Source of the DNA: Streptomyces sp. LBL
GTDB lineage: Bacteria > Actinomycetota > Actinomycetes > Streptomycetales > Streptomycetaceae
Direction: 5' to 3'
Length of the DNA: 64,000 nt
NCBI RefSeq assembly: GCF_029893585.1
Contig: NZ_JARXYX010000004.1
Location: 248,001-312,000 of the forward strand
The notes beneath the pieces were generated by a model that made no database searches, was not told the origin of the DNA, and worked only from the letters and a program-made list of their open reading frames with translations. Positions 54,359-62,046 of the stretch are shown one piece after another (the stretch's first letter is position 1; each line of letters begins with the position of its first letter). A program made the translations under genes and the position numbers.

Positions 54359-55192
54359 TCAGTCCGCCGTGTGCGTCACGAAGCGTTCCGCCGTCTCCGC
54401 GAGGACCTCGCGCCCGTCCCGCGCCCACAGCCCGTCGTTGAACAGCTCCACCTCGATGGGGCCGGTGTAGCCGGCCGCCGTCACGTATCCCAGCCACTCC
54501 CGCATGTCGATCGCGCCGTCGCCGATCTGGCCGCGGCCGTTGAGGACGCCCTCCGGCAGCGGGGTGGTCCAGTCGGCGAGCTGGAAGGTATGGATGCGGC
54601 CGGAGGCGCCCGCGCGGGCGATCTGCTCGGGGGCCCGGTCGTCCCACCAGATGTGGTACGTGTCCACGGTGACGCCGACCTGCTGGGCCGGGAAGCGTTC
54701 CGCGAGGTCCAGGGCCTGGGTGAGGGTGGAGACCACGCAGCGGTCGGAGGCGTACATGGGGTGGAGCGGCTCGATGGCCAGCTTCACTCCGTGGTCCTCG
54801 GCGTACGGGCCCAGTTCGGCCAGGGCGTCGGCGATCCGCTCCCGGGCGCCGTGCAGGTCCTTCGAGCCGGCGGGCAGGCCGCCGGAGACCAGCACGAGGA
54901 CGTCCGTGCCGAGGGTGGCCGCCTCGTCGACCGCGCGGCGGTTGTCGTCCAGGGCCCGGGACCGCTCGTCCGGGTCGATGGCCGTGAGGAAGCCGCCCCG
55001 GCACAGGGTGGTGACGACCAGGCCCGCGTCGCGGACCAGCTTGGCCGTCGCCTCCACGCCGTACGTCTGCACGGGTTCGCGCCAGAGGCCGACGCCCGGC
55101 ACACCCAACTCCAGGCAGCTGTCGACCAGTTCCGGCAACGACAGCTGCTTGACGGTCATCTGGTTGATGCTGAAGCGCGCGAGGTCGGTCAC
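54359..55192 (-). CDS. TIM-barrel sugar isomerase/epimerase
   Basis: This 277-residue protein belongs to the xylose isomerase-like TIM-barrel family. Metal ligands are likely Glu in KLAIEPLHPMY, Asp and His in GVTVDTYHIWWDD, His in GRIHTFQLADW and Glu in GPIEVELFNDGLW. It would isomerise or dehydrate a keto-sugar made by the oxidoreductase two genes upstream. The GTG start overlaps the DUF993 stop as GTGA (55189-55192). A relic of a close homologue lies at 45660-45725. Confidence 0.9.
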   Translation of the reverse strand: MTDLARFSINQMTVKQLSLPELVDSCLELGVPGVGLWREPVQTYGVEATAKLVRDAGLVVTTLCRGGFLTAIDPDERSRALDDNRRAVDEAATLGTDVLVLVSGGLPAGSKDLHGARERIADALAELGPYAEDHGVKLAIEPLHPMYASDRCVVSTLTQALDLAERFPAQQVGVTVDTYHIWWDDRAPEQIARAGASGRIHTFQLADWTTPLPEGVLNGRGQIGDGAIDMREWLGYVTAAGYTGPIEVELFNDGLWARDGREVLAETAERFVTHTAD

Positions 55193-56340
55193 TGTTCCAC
55201 TCCGTACACGGACAGCAGGTTCTTCATCCGCTCCTCGGCCAGCTTCGGGTCCGGGAACAGGCCGAGGCCGTCGGCGAGTTCGTAGGCGCGGGCGAGGTGC
55301 GGCAGGGAGCGGGCCGACTGGAGGCCGCCGACCATGGTGAAGTGGCTCTGGTGGCCGCCCAGCCAGGCCAGGAACACCACGCCCGTCTTGTAGAAGCGGG
55401 TCGGCGTCTGGAAGAGGTGGCGGGACAACTCGACGGTGGGGTCGAGGAGTTCACGGAATCCGGCCACGTTCCCGGTGTCGAGGACGCGGACCGCCTCCGC
55501 CGCCAGCGGCCCCAGCGGGTCGAAGATGCCGAGCAGGGCGTGACTGAAGCCCTGCGCGTCGCCCGCGATCAGCTCGGGGTAGTTGAAGTCGTCGCCGGTG
55601 TAGCAGCGGACGCCCTGCGGCAGGCGACGGCGCAGGTCGACCTCGCGCTGGGCGTCCAGGAGGGAGACCTTGATGCCGTCGACCTTGTCGGGGTGGGCGG
55701 CGATGACCTCCAGGAAGGTGTCGGTGGCCGCGTCCAGGTCGGACGAGCCCCAGTAGCCCTCCAGCGCCGGGTCGAACATCGGGCCGAGCCAGTGCAGGAT
55801 CACCGGTTCGGCGGACTGGCGCAGGAGGTGGCCGTAGACCTCCAGGTAGTCCTCGGGGCCCCGGGCGGCGCCGGCGAGAGCCCGCGAGGCCATCAGGATG
55901 GCCTGCGCGCCGGACTCCTCCACGACGGCGAGCTGCTCCTCGTAGGCCGCGCGGACCTCCGCCAACGTCCCCGAGGCGATCTGGTCGGTGCCGACACCGC
56001 AGGCGACGAGACCGCCGACCGCCTTGGCCTCGGCCGCGCTGCGGCGGATCAGCTCGGCCGCGCCCGCCCAGTCCAGGCCCATTCCGCGCTGGGCGGTGTC
56101 CATCGCCTCGGCGACGCCGAGCCCGTGCGACCACAGGTGGCGGCGGAAGGCGAGGGTGGCGTCCCAGTCGACGGCGGCGGGCCCGTCGGGCGACACGTCC
56201 GCGTACGGGTCGGCCACCACATGGGCCGCCGAGAAGACCCGGCGGGAGGTGAAGGGGGCGCCGGTGGTGAAGGCGAGGGGCTCGGTGCGAGGCTCGTAGG
56301 TCCGCACGCCCCCCTTGCCGTCGGGCAGCTGGACGGTCAC
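55189..56340 (-). CDS. DUF993 protein (dihydrodipicolinate synthase-like aldolase fold)
   Basis: This 383-residue protein belongs to DUF993, which shares the class I aldolase barrel of dihydrodipicolinate synthases. The likely Schiff-base lysine is in DKVDGIKVSLLDAQRE, with a CYTGDDFNYPELIAGD loop and HWLGPMFDPALEGYWGS before it. It may cleave or condense a keto-acid derived from the sugar handled by this operon. The GTG start overlaps the oxidoreductase stop as GTGA. Function is inferred from fold and context only. Confidence 0.85.
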   Translation of the reverse strand: MTVQLPDGKGGVRTYEPRTEPLAFTTGAPFTSRRVFSAAHVVADPYADVSPDGPAAVDWDATLAFRRHLWSHGLGVAEAMDTAQRGMGLDWAGAAELIRRSAAEAKAVGGLVACGVGTDQIASGTLAEVRAAYEEQLAVVEESGAQAILMASRALAGAARGPEDYLEVYGHLLRQSAEPVILHWLGPMFDPALEGYWGSSDLDAATDTFLEVIAAHPDKVDGIKVSLLDAQREVDLRRRLPQGVRCYTGDDFNYPELIAGDAQGFSHALLGIFDPLGPLAAEAVRVLDTGNVAGFRELLDPTVELSRHLFQTPTRFYKTGVVFLAWLGGHQSHFTMVGGLQSARSLPHLARAYELADGLGLFPDPKLAEERMKNLLSVYGVEQ

Positions 56341-57488
56341 AGCTCGACCTCCGGTACGTCGAGACGGCGGCCCTCTGTCGACGACCTCAGGCCCAGCTCG
56401 GCGAGCTGGACACCGCGGGCGCCGGCCAGCAGGTCCCAGTGGTAGGGGGCGTCGGCGTACACGTGCTTGAGGAAGAGTTCCCACTGCGCCTTGAAGCCGT
56501 TGTCGAACTCCGCGTTGTCCGGGACCTCCTGCCACTGGTCGCGGAAGACCTCGGCGGCGGGGATGTCCGGGTTCCACACCGGCTTCGGGGTGGCCGAGCG
56601 GTGCTGGACACGGCAGTTGCGCAGACCGGCGACGGCGGATCCCTCGGTCCCGTCCACCTGGAACTCCACCAGCTCGTCGCGGTTGACGCGCACGGCCCAG
56701 CTGGAGTTGATCTGGGCGATGGCGCCGCCGTCGAGCTCGAAGATGCCGTAGGCGGCGTCGTCGGCGGTGGCGTCGTAGGGCTTGCCGTTCTCGTCCCAGC
56801 GCTGCGGGATGTGGGTGGTGGCGATGGCCTGGACGGACTTCACCCGGCCGAACAGCTCGTGCAGGACGTACTCCCAGTGCGGGAACATGTCGACAACGAT
56901 GCCACCGCCGTCCTCACTGCGGTAATTCCACGACGGGCGCTGGGCGGCCTGCCAGTCGCCCTCGAAGACCCAGTAGCCGAACTCGCCGCGGATGGAGAGG
57001 ATCCGGCCGAAGAAGCCGCCGTCGATGAGGCGCTTGAGCTTGAGCAGGCCGGGGAGGAAGAGCTTGTCCTGGACGACTCCGTGCTTGATGCCCTTGTCCT
57101 GCGCCAGACGGGCCAGCTCCAGGGCGCCTTCGAGGGACGTGGCCGTCGGCTTCTCGGTGTAGATGTGCTTGCCCGCGGCGATCGCCTTCCTGATCGCCTC
57201 CTCGCGGGCGGAGGTGACCTGGGCGTCGAAGTAGATGTCGACGGTGGGGTCGGCGAGGACCGCGTCGACGTCCGTCGAGATGTGCTCCAGGCCGTGCTGC
57301 TCGGCGAGCGCCCTGAGCACGTGCTCGCGCCGGCCGACCAGGATCGGCTCCGGCCACAGCACGGTGCCGTCGCCGAGGTCGAGGCCACCCTGTTCGCGGA
57401 TGGCCAGGATGGAGCGGACCAGGTGCTGGCGGTAACCCATGCGCCCGGTCACGCCGTTCATGGCGATACGCACCGTCTTGCGTGTCAC
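56337..57488 (-). CDS. Gfo/Idh/MocA-family oxidoreductase
   Basis: This 383-residue NAD(P)-dependent sugar or inositol dehydrogenase starts with the Rossmann motif RIAMNGVTGRMGYRQHLVRS. The family catalytic EKP motif is in HIYTEKPTATSLE (Lys with nearby Glu), and the C-terminal domain carries WNYRSEDGGGIVVDMFPHWE with a conserved Asp and His. The GTG at 57488 has AAAGGA 5 bases upstream; longer frames would run through 24-bp tandem repeats. It is the first gene of a three-gene operon with DUF993 and the isomerase, under LacI-like and TTGTCCAGAC-type sites. It could supply the inositol dehydrogenase step absent from the iol locus. Confidence 0.9.
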   Translation of the reverse strand: MTRKTVRIAMNGVTGRMGYRQHLVRSILAIREQGGLDLGDGTVLWPEPILVGRREHVLRALAEQHGLEHISTDVDAVLADPTVDIYFDAQVTSAREEAIRKAIAAGKHIYTEKPTATSLEGALELARLAQDKGIKHGVVQDKLFLPGLLKLKRLIDGGFFGRILSIRGEFGYWVFEGDWQAAQRPSWNYRSEDGGGIVVDMFPHWEYVLHELFGRVKSVQAIATTHIPQRWDENGKPYDATADDAAYGIFELDGGAIAQINSSWAVRVNRDELVEFQVDGTEGSAVAGLRNCRVQHRSATPKPVWNPDIPAAEVFRDQWQEVPDNAEFDNGFKAQWELFLKHVYADAPYHWDLLAGARGVQLAELGLRSSTEGRRLDVPEVEL

Positions 57489-57620
57489 GTCATTCCTTTC
57501 GCAGGCGTCGTACGCGGCGTTTGTGCGCGGCGTTCGTGCGCGTTTGTGCGCTCTGGTGCGCGCTTGTGCTCTGATGCGCGGTCGTGCGCAACGTCGCGCA
57601 CAGTTCATGCACAGCGGCCG

Positions 57621-57690
57621 TGCGCAGTCCGTACGCAGCGATCGTGCGCAGTCCGTACGCAGCGATCGCGCGCAGTCCGTACGCAACGGT
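57621..57690. repeat. Three 24-bp tandem repeats in the leader of the oxidoreductase operon
   Basis: Copies of TGCGCAGTCCGTACGCAGCG start at 57621, 57645 and 57669 with an exact 24-bp period. More degenerate TGCGC-rich sequence extends from 57525. They lie between the promoter and the first gene. Confidence 0.75.
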
Positions 57691-57750
57691 CGTGCGCGTT
57701 TTCCTCCACGGTGGTGCGCGCCGTGTACGCCTCTACTGCCGAGCGGTACA

Positions 57751-57807
57751 GCAAGCGCTTTCTATCTAGTGAAAAGCTAACCTCTGAGCAGTGGTCTGGA
57801 CAAGACC
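57751..57807. promoter_or_regulatory. LacI-type and GTCTGGACAAG sites between oxidoreductase and LacI regulator
   Basis: GCAAGCGCTTTCTA (57751-57764) contains the AAGCGCTT core of LacI operators. GGTCTGGACAAGACC (57793-57807) is an imperfect dyad whose complement contains TTGTCCAGAC, also found in the iol spacer. Both lie between the divergent genes, 160-260 bases from their starts. Confidence 0.6.
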
Positions 57808-57966
57808 GCGACGGGGACGAGTTGTTCGAGGGGGCGAACGACAGGGGATTCATGGTCGTAAGGTCTGCTCGACACGTCCGGAACCATGCCCGTGGTGCGG
57901 CCTGTCTACGTGGGCGTACGGGCGTACGAGGACGGACGACGAGATGCGCGACCGGAGGACGACGAG

Positions 57967-59031
57967 ATGACGGTGACCCTGGCGGACGTGGCGGCCCGCG
58001 CCCAGGTCTCCCCCGCGACGGTGTCGCGCGTACTGAACGGGAACTACCCCGTGGCGGCGTCCACCCGGGAGCGGGTGCTGCGGGCCGTGGACGAGCTGGA
58101 CTACGTCCTGAACGGCCCCGCCAGCGCACTGGCCGCGGCCACCTCCGACCTGGTCGGCATCCTGGTCAACGACATCGCCGACCCCTTCTTCGGGATCATG
58201 GCGAGCGCGATCCAGTCCGAGATCGGCGGGCCGGGCGGGCGAGCGGGGGGCGAGCGGCTGGCGGTCGTGTGCAGCACCGGGGGTTCGCCGGAGCGGGAGC
58301 TGACCTATCTGACCCTGCTGCAGCGGCAGCGGGCGGCGGCGGTGGTGCTGACCGGCGGGGCCATCGAGAACGCGGCCCACACGGCGGCGATGGCGTCGAA
58401 GCTGCGGAAACTGGCGGAGGCGGGGACGCGGGTGGTGCTGTGCGGGCGCCCGCCGGCCCCGGAGACCGGGGCGATCGCGCTGACCTTCGACAACCGCGGG
58501 GGCGGACGGGAGCTCACCGAGCACCTGATCGGACTCGGGCATCGGCGGCTCGGCTACATCGCGGGACCCGAGGAACGTACGACGACCCGGCACCGGCTGG
58601 AGGGGCACCGGGCGGCGCTGGAGGCCCACGGGATCAAGGAGGATCCCCGGTGGGCCGTGTGGGGGCGGTACGACCGGCAGTCGGGGTACGAGGCCACGCT
58701 GGAGCTTCTGCGGCGGGATCCGTCGCTGACGGCCGTGGTCGCCGCGAACGACTCCGTCGCGCTCGGGGCGTGCGCGGCGCTGCGGGACTTGGGGCGGCGG
58801 ATTCCGGACGACGTCTCGGTGGCGGGGTTCGACGACCTCCCGTTCAGCGTCGACGCGGTGCCTTCGCTGACGACGGTGAGGTTGCCGCTCGCCGAGGCGG
58901 GGGCGCGGGCGGGGCGGATCACGATGGGGCGGGAGGAGCCGCCGCCCGGGGGGATCGCGGTGATCCGGGGGGAGTTGATGGTGCGGGGGTCCGCCGGGGT
59001 GCCGCGGGATCTGCACGGCACGGGTGAGTGA
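57967..59031 (+). CDS. LacI-family transcriptional regulator
   Basis: This 354-residue regulator has a helix-turn-helix TLADVAARAQVSPATVSRVL, hinge YVLNGPASALAAA and a sugar-sensing domain that begins DLVGILVNDIADPFFGIMAS. The C-terminal part has SLTAVVAANDSVALGACAAL and DDVSVAGFDDLPFSVDAVPS, typical of LacI proteins. The ATG at 57967 follows GGAGG by 8 bases. It faces the oxidoreductase operon across operator-like sites and precedes the second isomerase gene; it is the likely repressor of this locus and perhaps of the iol operon. Confidence 0.92.
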   Translation: MTVTLADVAARAQVSPATVSRVLNGNYPVAASTRERVLRAVDELDYVLNGPASALAAATSDLVGILVNDIADPFFGIMASAIQSEIGGPGGRAGGERLAVVCSTGGSPERELTYLTLLQRQRAAAVVLTGGAIENAAHTAAMASKLRKLAEAGTRVVLCGRPPAPETGAIALTFDNRGGGRELTEHLIGLGHRRLGYIAGPEERTTTRHRLEGHRAALEAHGIKEDPRWAVWGRYDRQSGYEATLELLRRDPSLTAVVAANDSVALGACAALRDLGRRIPDDVSVAGFDDLPFSVDAVPSLTTVRLPLAEAGARAGRITMGREEPPPGGIAVIRGELMVRGSAGVPRDLHGTGE

Positions 59032-59126
59032 CCGGACGATCTTCAGGGCACCGGTGAGGGACGGACGGGACGACACGTACCGCCCCCCGTCTGGACCCGA
59101 GCCGACCCGCGAGTGAGAGTAGGGAC

Positions 59127-59927
59127 ATGAAACTGGCGTTCTCCACCCTCGGCGTTCCCGGCCTTCCCCTCCCCGACGTGCTGCGCCTCGCGACCACGTA
59201 CGGCTATCACGGCGTCGAACTGCGCGCCCATCCGGAGGAGCCGGTGCATCCGGGCCTCGATCTGAGCCGGCGCACCGACGTGGCCGCCGAGTTCAAGGCG
59301 GCCGGTGTGGAGGTGCTGGGCCTCGCCGGGTACGCGCGGGTGGCCGCGCCGGGCCCGGACGAGCCCGTGATCGAGGAGGTCCGCCGACTCCTCGACCTCG
59401 CCCGCGACCTCGGCGCCCCGTATGTGCGGGTCTTCCCCGGCGGCGGCACCGAGCAGAGCCGGGAGGAGGCCGACGCGACCGCCGCGCGGCGGCTGGGGAC
59501 TGCCGCGGAGTACGCCACCGACGTCGGCGTACGGATCCTGCTGGAGACCCACGACTCGCACCGCACCGGCGCCGACGCGATCCGGGTGCTGGGCCTGGTC
59601 GGACACCGTCAGGTCGGCTCGCTGTGGGACGTCATGCACACCTGGCTGGGCGGCGAGCAGCCCTCTCAGACGTACGCGGCCCTGTCCCCGTACCTCGGAT
59701 ACGTCCAGGTCAAGGACATCGCCTCCGCCGAGGACAAGACCCCGCTGGCCCTCGGCACGGGGGTGCTGCCGCTGACCGAGTGCGTGGACGTGCTCTGCCG
59801 GAACGGCTGGGACGGCTGGCTGTGCTGGGAGTACGAGAAGCGGTGGTACGAGGCGGCGGCGCCGCTGCCGGAACTGCTGGGCGCCGGACGGGACCATCTG
59901 GCCCGGCTGCTGAACGAGTCCGCCTGA
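59127..59927 (+). CDS. Sugar phosphate isomerase/epimerase (TIM barrel)
   Basis: This encodes 266 residues. MKLAFSTLGVPGLPLPDVLR opens the barrel, GYHGVELRAH follows, and metal-binding candidates are in RILLETHDSH (Glu, His), SLWDVMHTWL (Asp, His), VQVKDIASAED and WLCWEYEKRW (Glu). It is a paralogue in fold, not in sequence, of the isomerase at 54359. It lies 95 bp after the LacI regulator in the same direction and probably acts in the same pathway. The substrate is unknown. Confidence 0.9.
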   Translation: MKLAFSTLGVPGLPLPDVLRLATTYGYHGVELRAHPEEPVHPGLDLSRRTDVAAEFKAAGVEVLGLAGYARVAAPGPDEPVIEEVRRLLDLARDLGAPYVRVFPGGGTEQSREEADATAARRLGTAAEYATDVGVRILLETHDSHRTGADAIRVLGLVGHRQVGSLWDVMHTWLGGEQPSQTYAALSPYLGYVQVKDIASAEDKTPLALGTGVLPLTECVDVLCRNGWDGWLCWEYEKRWYEAAAPLPELLGAGRDHLARLLNESA

Positions 59928-60658
59928 GGTCCCGTTGAGGCCCGGTTGACCGGTGGCCCCGCTCGGCGGCCGCCGGTCGGCGACCCCTGTGTGGGGTTGT
60001 GTGGACCGGCGTGGACCGGGGTGGGCCGGCGTGGGCCGGCGTGGGCCGACCCCGCGCCGCCGGGTTCCGCCCCGCTTCAGCCGCGGTGGCGGAGGGCCCG
60101 CGGCGCGCACCCCGAACGCCTCGTTGACCCCAATGACCCCCGGCGTCCCGACTTCCGGGAATCCGGTCCGGACCGGGAACCCTGGCCCTCCCCCGCTCGT
60201 CCAACCCGCAAGCTGTCGGAGAGTCACCGTGGTGCGGTGTCGGCCTCGCTGCTGGCTGCGAACGCTGACCCACCCTCTCCGCCGTGCCGCGGCCGGCAGC
60301 ATGCCGCCATCGGCGCGCCCCCTCCCACAGCGCCGATGGCGGCCCCTTGCTCGCTCCCGTGTGTTCCCTTGACTGTGACTGGCAGAAACTTCCCGGATGT
60401 TGCCGACTCCTCGGAAGTTTCCTTCAAAGGATTCCGGAAGGAGTGCCGGTGCAGCGGGCCAACGATCCGGCGCGGGTGCCGTATCCGGTCGGATACGGGC
60501 TGTCGTACCAGACGTAGTCCCCATACGTCGCACAATCGCCGCACCACCCCCAAAAGGCGCAAAGCACCCCGCATATCTGGCGTGGGTCCGCCCTGGCAGG
60601 TCACGCTGAACGGGAATGTCGGGGGTGCCGGGGGCGCCGAGGGTGCCTGGGGGTGGCG
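59928..60658. other. 730-bp stretch with short repeats and a possible GH3 relic
   Basis: At 60000-60052 there are five imperfect copies of GTGGGCCGGC or GTGGACCGGC. The middle part has no recognised gene. A short coding-like piece resembling the end of a glycoside hydrolase lies at 60416-60517. The rest, up to the lipoprotein gene, holds a G-rich leader. Confidence 0.4.
60416..60517 (+). pseudogene. Possible C-terminal relic of a family 3 glycoside hydrolase gene
   Basis: The last codons read RANDPARVPYPVGYGLSYQT before a TAG at 60515-60517. PYPVGYGLSY is the motif found near the C-terminus of GH3 beta-glucosidases. Upstream codons (SFLQRIPEGVPVQ) still fit coding use but soon lose similarity. 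The evidence is short, so chance cannot be excluded. Confidence 0.35.
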
Positions 60659-61315
60659 ATGCGCGAGCGATGTTCGGCGGGAGCGGTGGGTGCGGTGGGT
60701 GCGGTCTTGGTGGCGCTCACCGCCCTGCTGGCGGGGTGTCAGGGGTCCGATGTCGGAGGTGCCGTGCAGGACGGGCGGCTGGGCAACGAGACATCCGTGG
60801 CACCGGCCCGGCCCTCCGGGTACGGGGCGGTGTTCCTCGCGGTCGACGAGTGCAGTTCCTTCGGGACGACCCGCTTCACCGAGGTCCCGTGCACCGGCGA
60901 ACGGGCGGCGGCCCGGGTGGTGGCGCGGCACGACAGCACCGCGGGCGACGGCCCGTTGTGCCCGGCGACCACCGACTTCGTCCTGCACATCAGCGAGCAG
61001 AGCCCGGCCACGGACGAGGACGGCGACGACTCCGTGCCGCAGGGCTACGCCTGCATGCGCAACCTGGAGCCGCCGCATCCCGGCGACCCGGGCGCCGGGG
61101 GCGGGCCCCGCACCATCGTCGGCGACTGCGTCTACAGCCTGGGTGACGGCGGTGACGGACAGGTCCGCGAGACGGCCTGCGACGGCACGGGCGAGAAGAA
61201 ACCGCAGTACAAGGTGGAGAAGGCCGTCGCCGACCGGGCCGAGTGCCCGCTGTCGACGGCCCTGTACGTCCAGCTCGGCGGCGAGCGGCCGGTGGGCTGC
61301 GCCCGGACGGTGTGA
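60659..61315 (+). CDS. Hypothetical lipoprotein
   Basis: This encodes 218 residues. A lipoprotein signal (AVGAVLVALTALLAGC) ends in the lipobox LAGC near residue 27. The mature part has eight further cysteines (in DECSSF, VPCTG, PLCPAT, YACMR, GDCVY, TACDG, AECPLS and GCART), enough for four disulfides, and no catalytic motif. This pattern occurs in many Streptomyces surface lipoproteins of unknown role. The ATG at 60659 is favoured over a GTG 6 bases upstream. It is followed by direct repeats rather than a clear terminator. Confidence 0.8.
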   Translation: MRERCSAGAVGAVGAVLVALTALLAGCQGSDVGGAVQDGRLGNETSVAPARPSGYGAVFLAVDECSSFGTTRFTEVPCTGERAAARVVARHDSTAGDGPLCPATTDFVLHISEQSPATDEDGDDSVPQGYACMRNLEPPHPGDPGAGGGPRTIVGDCVYSLGDGGDGQVRETACDGTGEKKPQYKVEKAVADRAECPLSTALYVQLGGERPVGCARTV

Positions 61316-61319
61316 CCGG

Positions 61320-61455
61320 CACAGGGCCGACGGCCGGCCCGTCACCCGCAACAGGGGTCAACGGCCGGGCTGTTACCCGCACAGGAGCCGACGGCCGGAT
61401 GCGGTCGTAGGTAGTCGTGGGTGGTCCTGGGTGGTCGTCGGTGGTCGTCGGTGGA
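61320..61455. repeat. Two families of short direct repeats after the lipoprotein gene
   Basis: From 61320 to 61400 three imperfect copies of a 27-30 bp unit carry CCGACGGCCGG and ACCCGCA. From 61408 to 61455 GTCGTGGGTGG or GTCGTCGGTGG recurs four or five times. The two blocks fill the space between convergent genes. Confidence 0.6.
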
Positions 61456-61487
61456 CGTAGGTGCACGCCGTCGTCATGACCCGTGAG

Positions 61488-61898
61488 TCAGCAGAGGATC
61501 CAGCCGGACGCGACCGAGCCCTGGCCCACCGTCCCCTTCACCCGCACACACCGGTGTCCGGCGTGCACGGTGACCGGTCCGGCCCGGCGCGTGTACCGGC
61601 CGTCGTCGACGACCGGGCGGAGGCCGCGCGCCTGCACGCTGATCATCATGTACCGCTTCGGACCGGGGTTCTTGGGGAGGGTGACCGCGCAGACGTAGCC
61701 GCTCCGCTTGTAGATCTGCACGGAGCCGGTGGTGAAGGAGAGCGTTCTGACCTTGCGTCCGGCGCACGACGAGGCGTCGGCGGCCTGCGCGGCCCCCGGC
61801 GCCACGAACGCGAGCAGGCCCGACGCGGTCAGCAGGGCCAGACCGAGCGCGAGGCGGCGCCGTAACGCACGTAACGCACGTAACGCACCACTGTCCAC
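61488..61898 (-). CDS. Small secreted protein with three TTA codons
   Basis: This encodes 136 residues. The signal peptide has a long basic lead (ALRALRALRRR), a hydrophobic core LALGLALLTASGLLAFVA and a cleavage site after AQA. The mature part of about 95 residues has four cysteines (SSCAG, YVCAV, HRCVRV and the final WILC). Leucines 6, 9 and 12 are all encoded by TTA, the rare codon read by the bldA tRNA in Streptomyces, in three copies of the 9-base unit GCGTTACGT. The GTG start at 61898 follows GGGAGGGACGACA. Translation should depend on bldA and therefore on development. Confidence 0.8.
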   Translation of the reverse strand: MDSGALRALRALRRRLALGLALLTASGLLAFVAPGAAQAADASSCAGRKVRTLSFTTGSVQIYKRSGYVCAVTLPKNPGPKRYMMISVQARGLRPVVDDGRYTRRAGPVTVHAGHRCVRVKGTVGQGSVASGWILC

Positions 61899-62046
61899 TG
61901 TCGTCCCTCCCGTCAGCACGACTCCTGGGCGTACGCGATCTCTGGGGGTACGCAACCGTTGGGCGTACCCAATGCCTGGACGTACAACAACCCCTGGACG
62001 TACGAACGTACTGACGCAGAACACATGTCCGTTGGTTGCGGGGTCG

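Noticed and set aside
57791..57807. AGTGGTCTGGACAAGA as a DasR-type site
   Set aside because: It shares about 12 of 16 bases with the known DasR-binding palindrome but loses the right half. The match to the motif in the iol spacer and the nearby LacI gene fits better, though DasR is not excluded.
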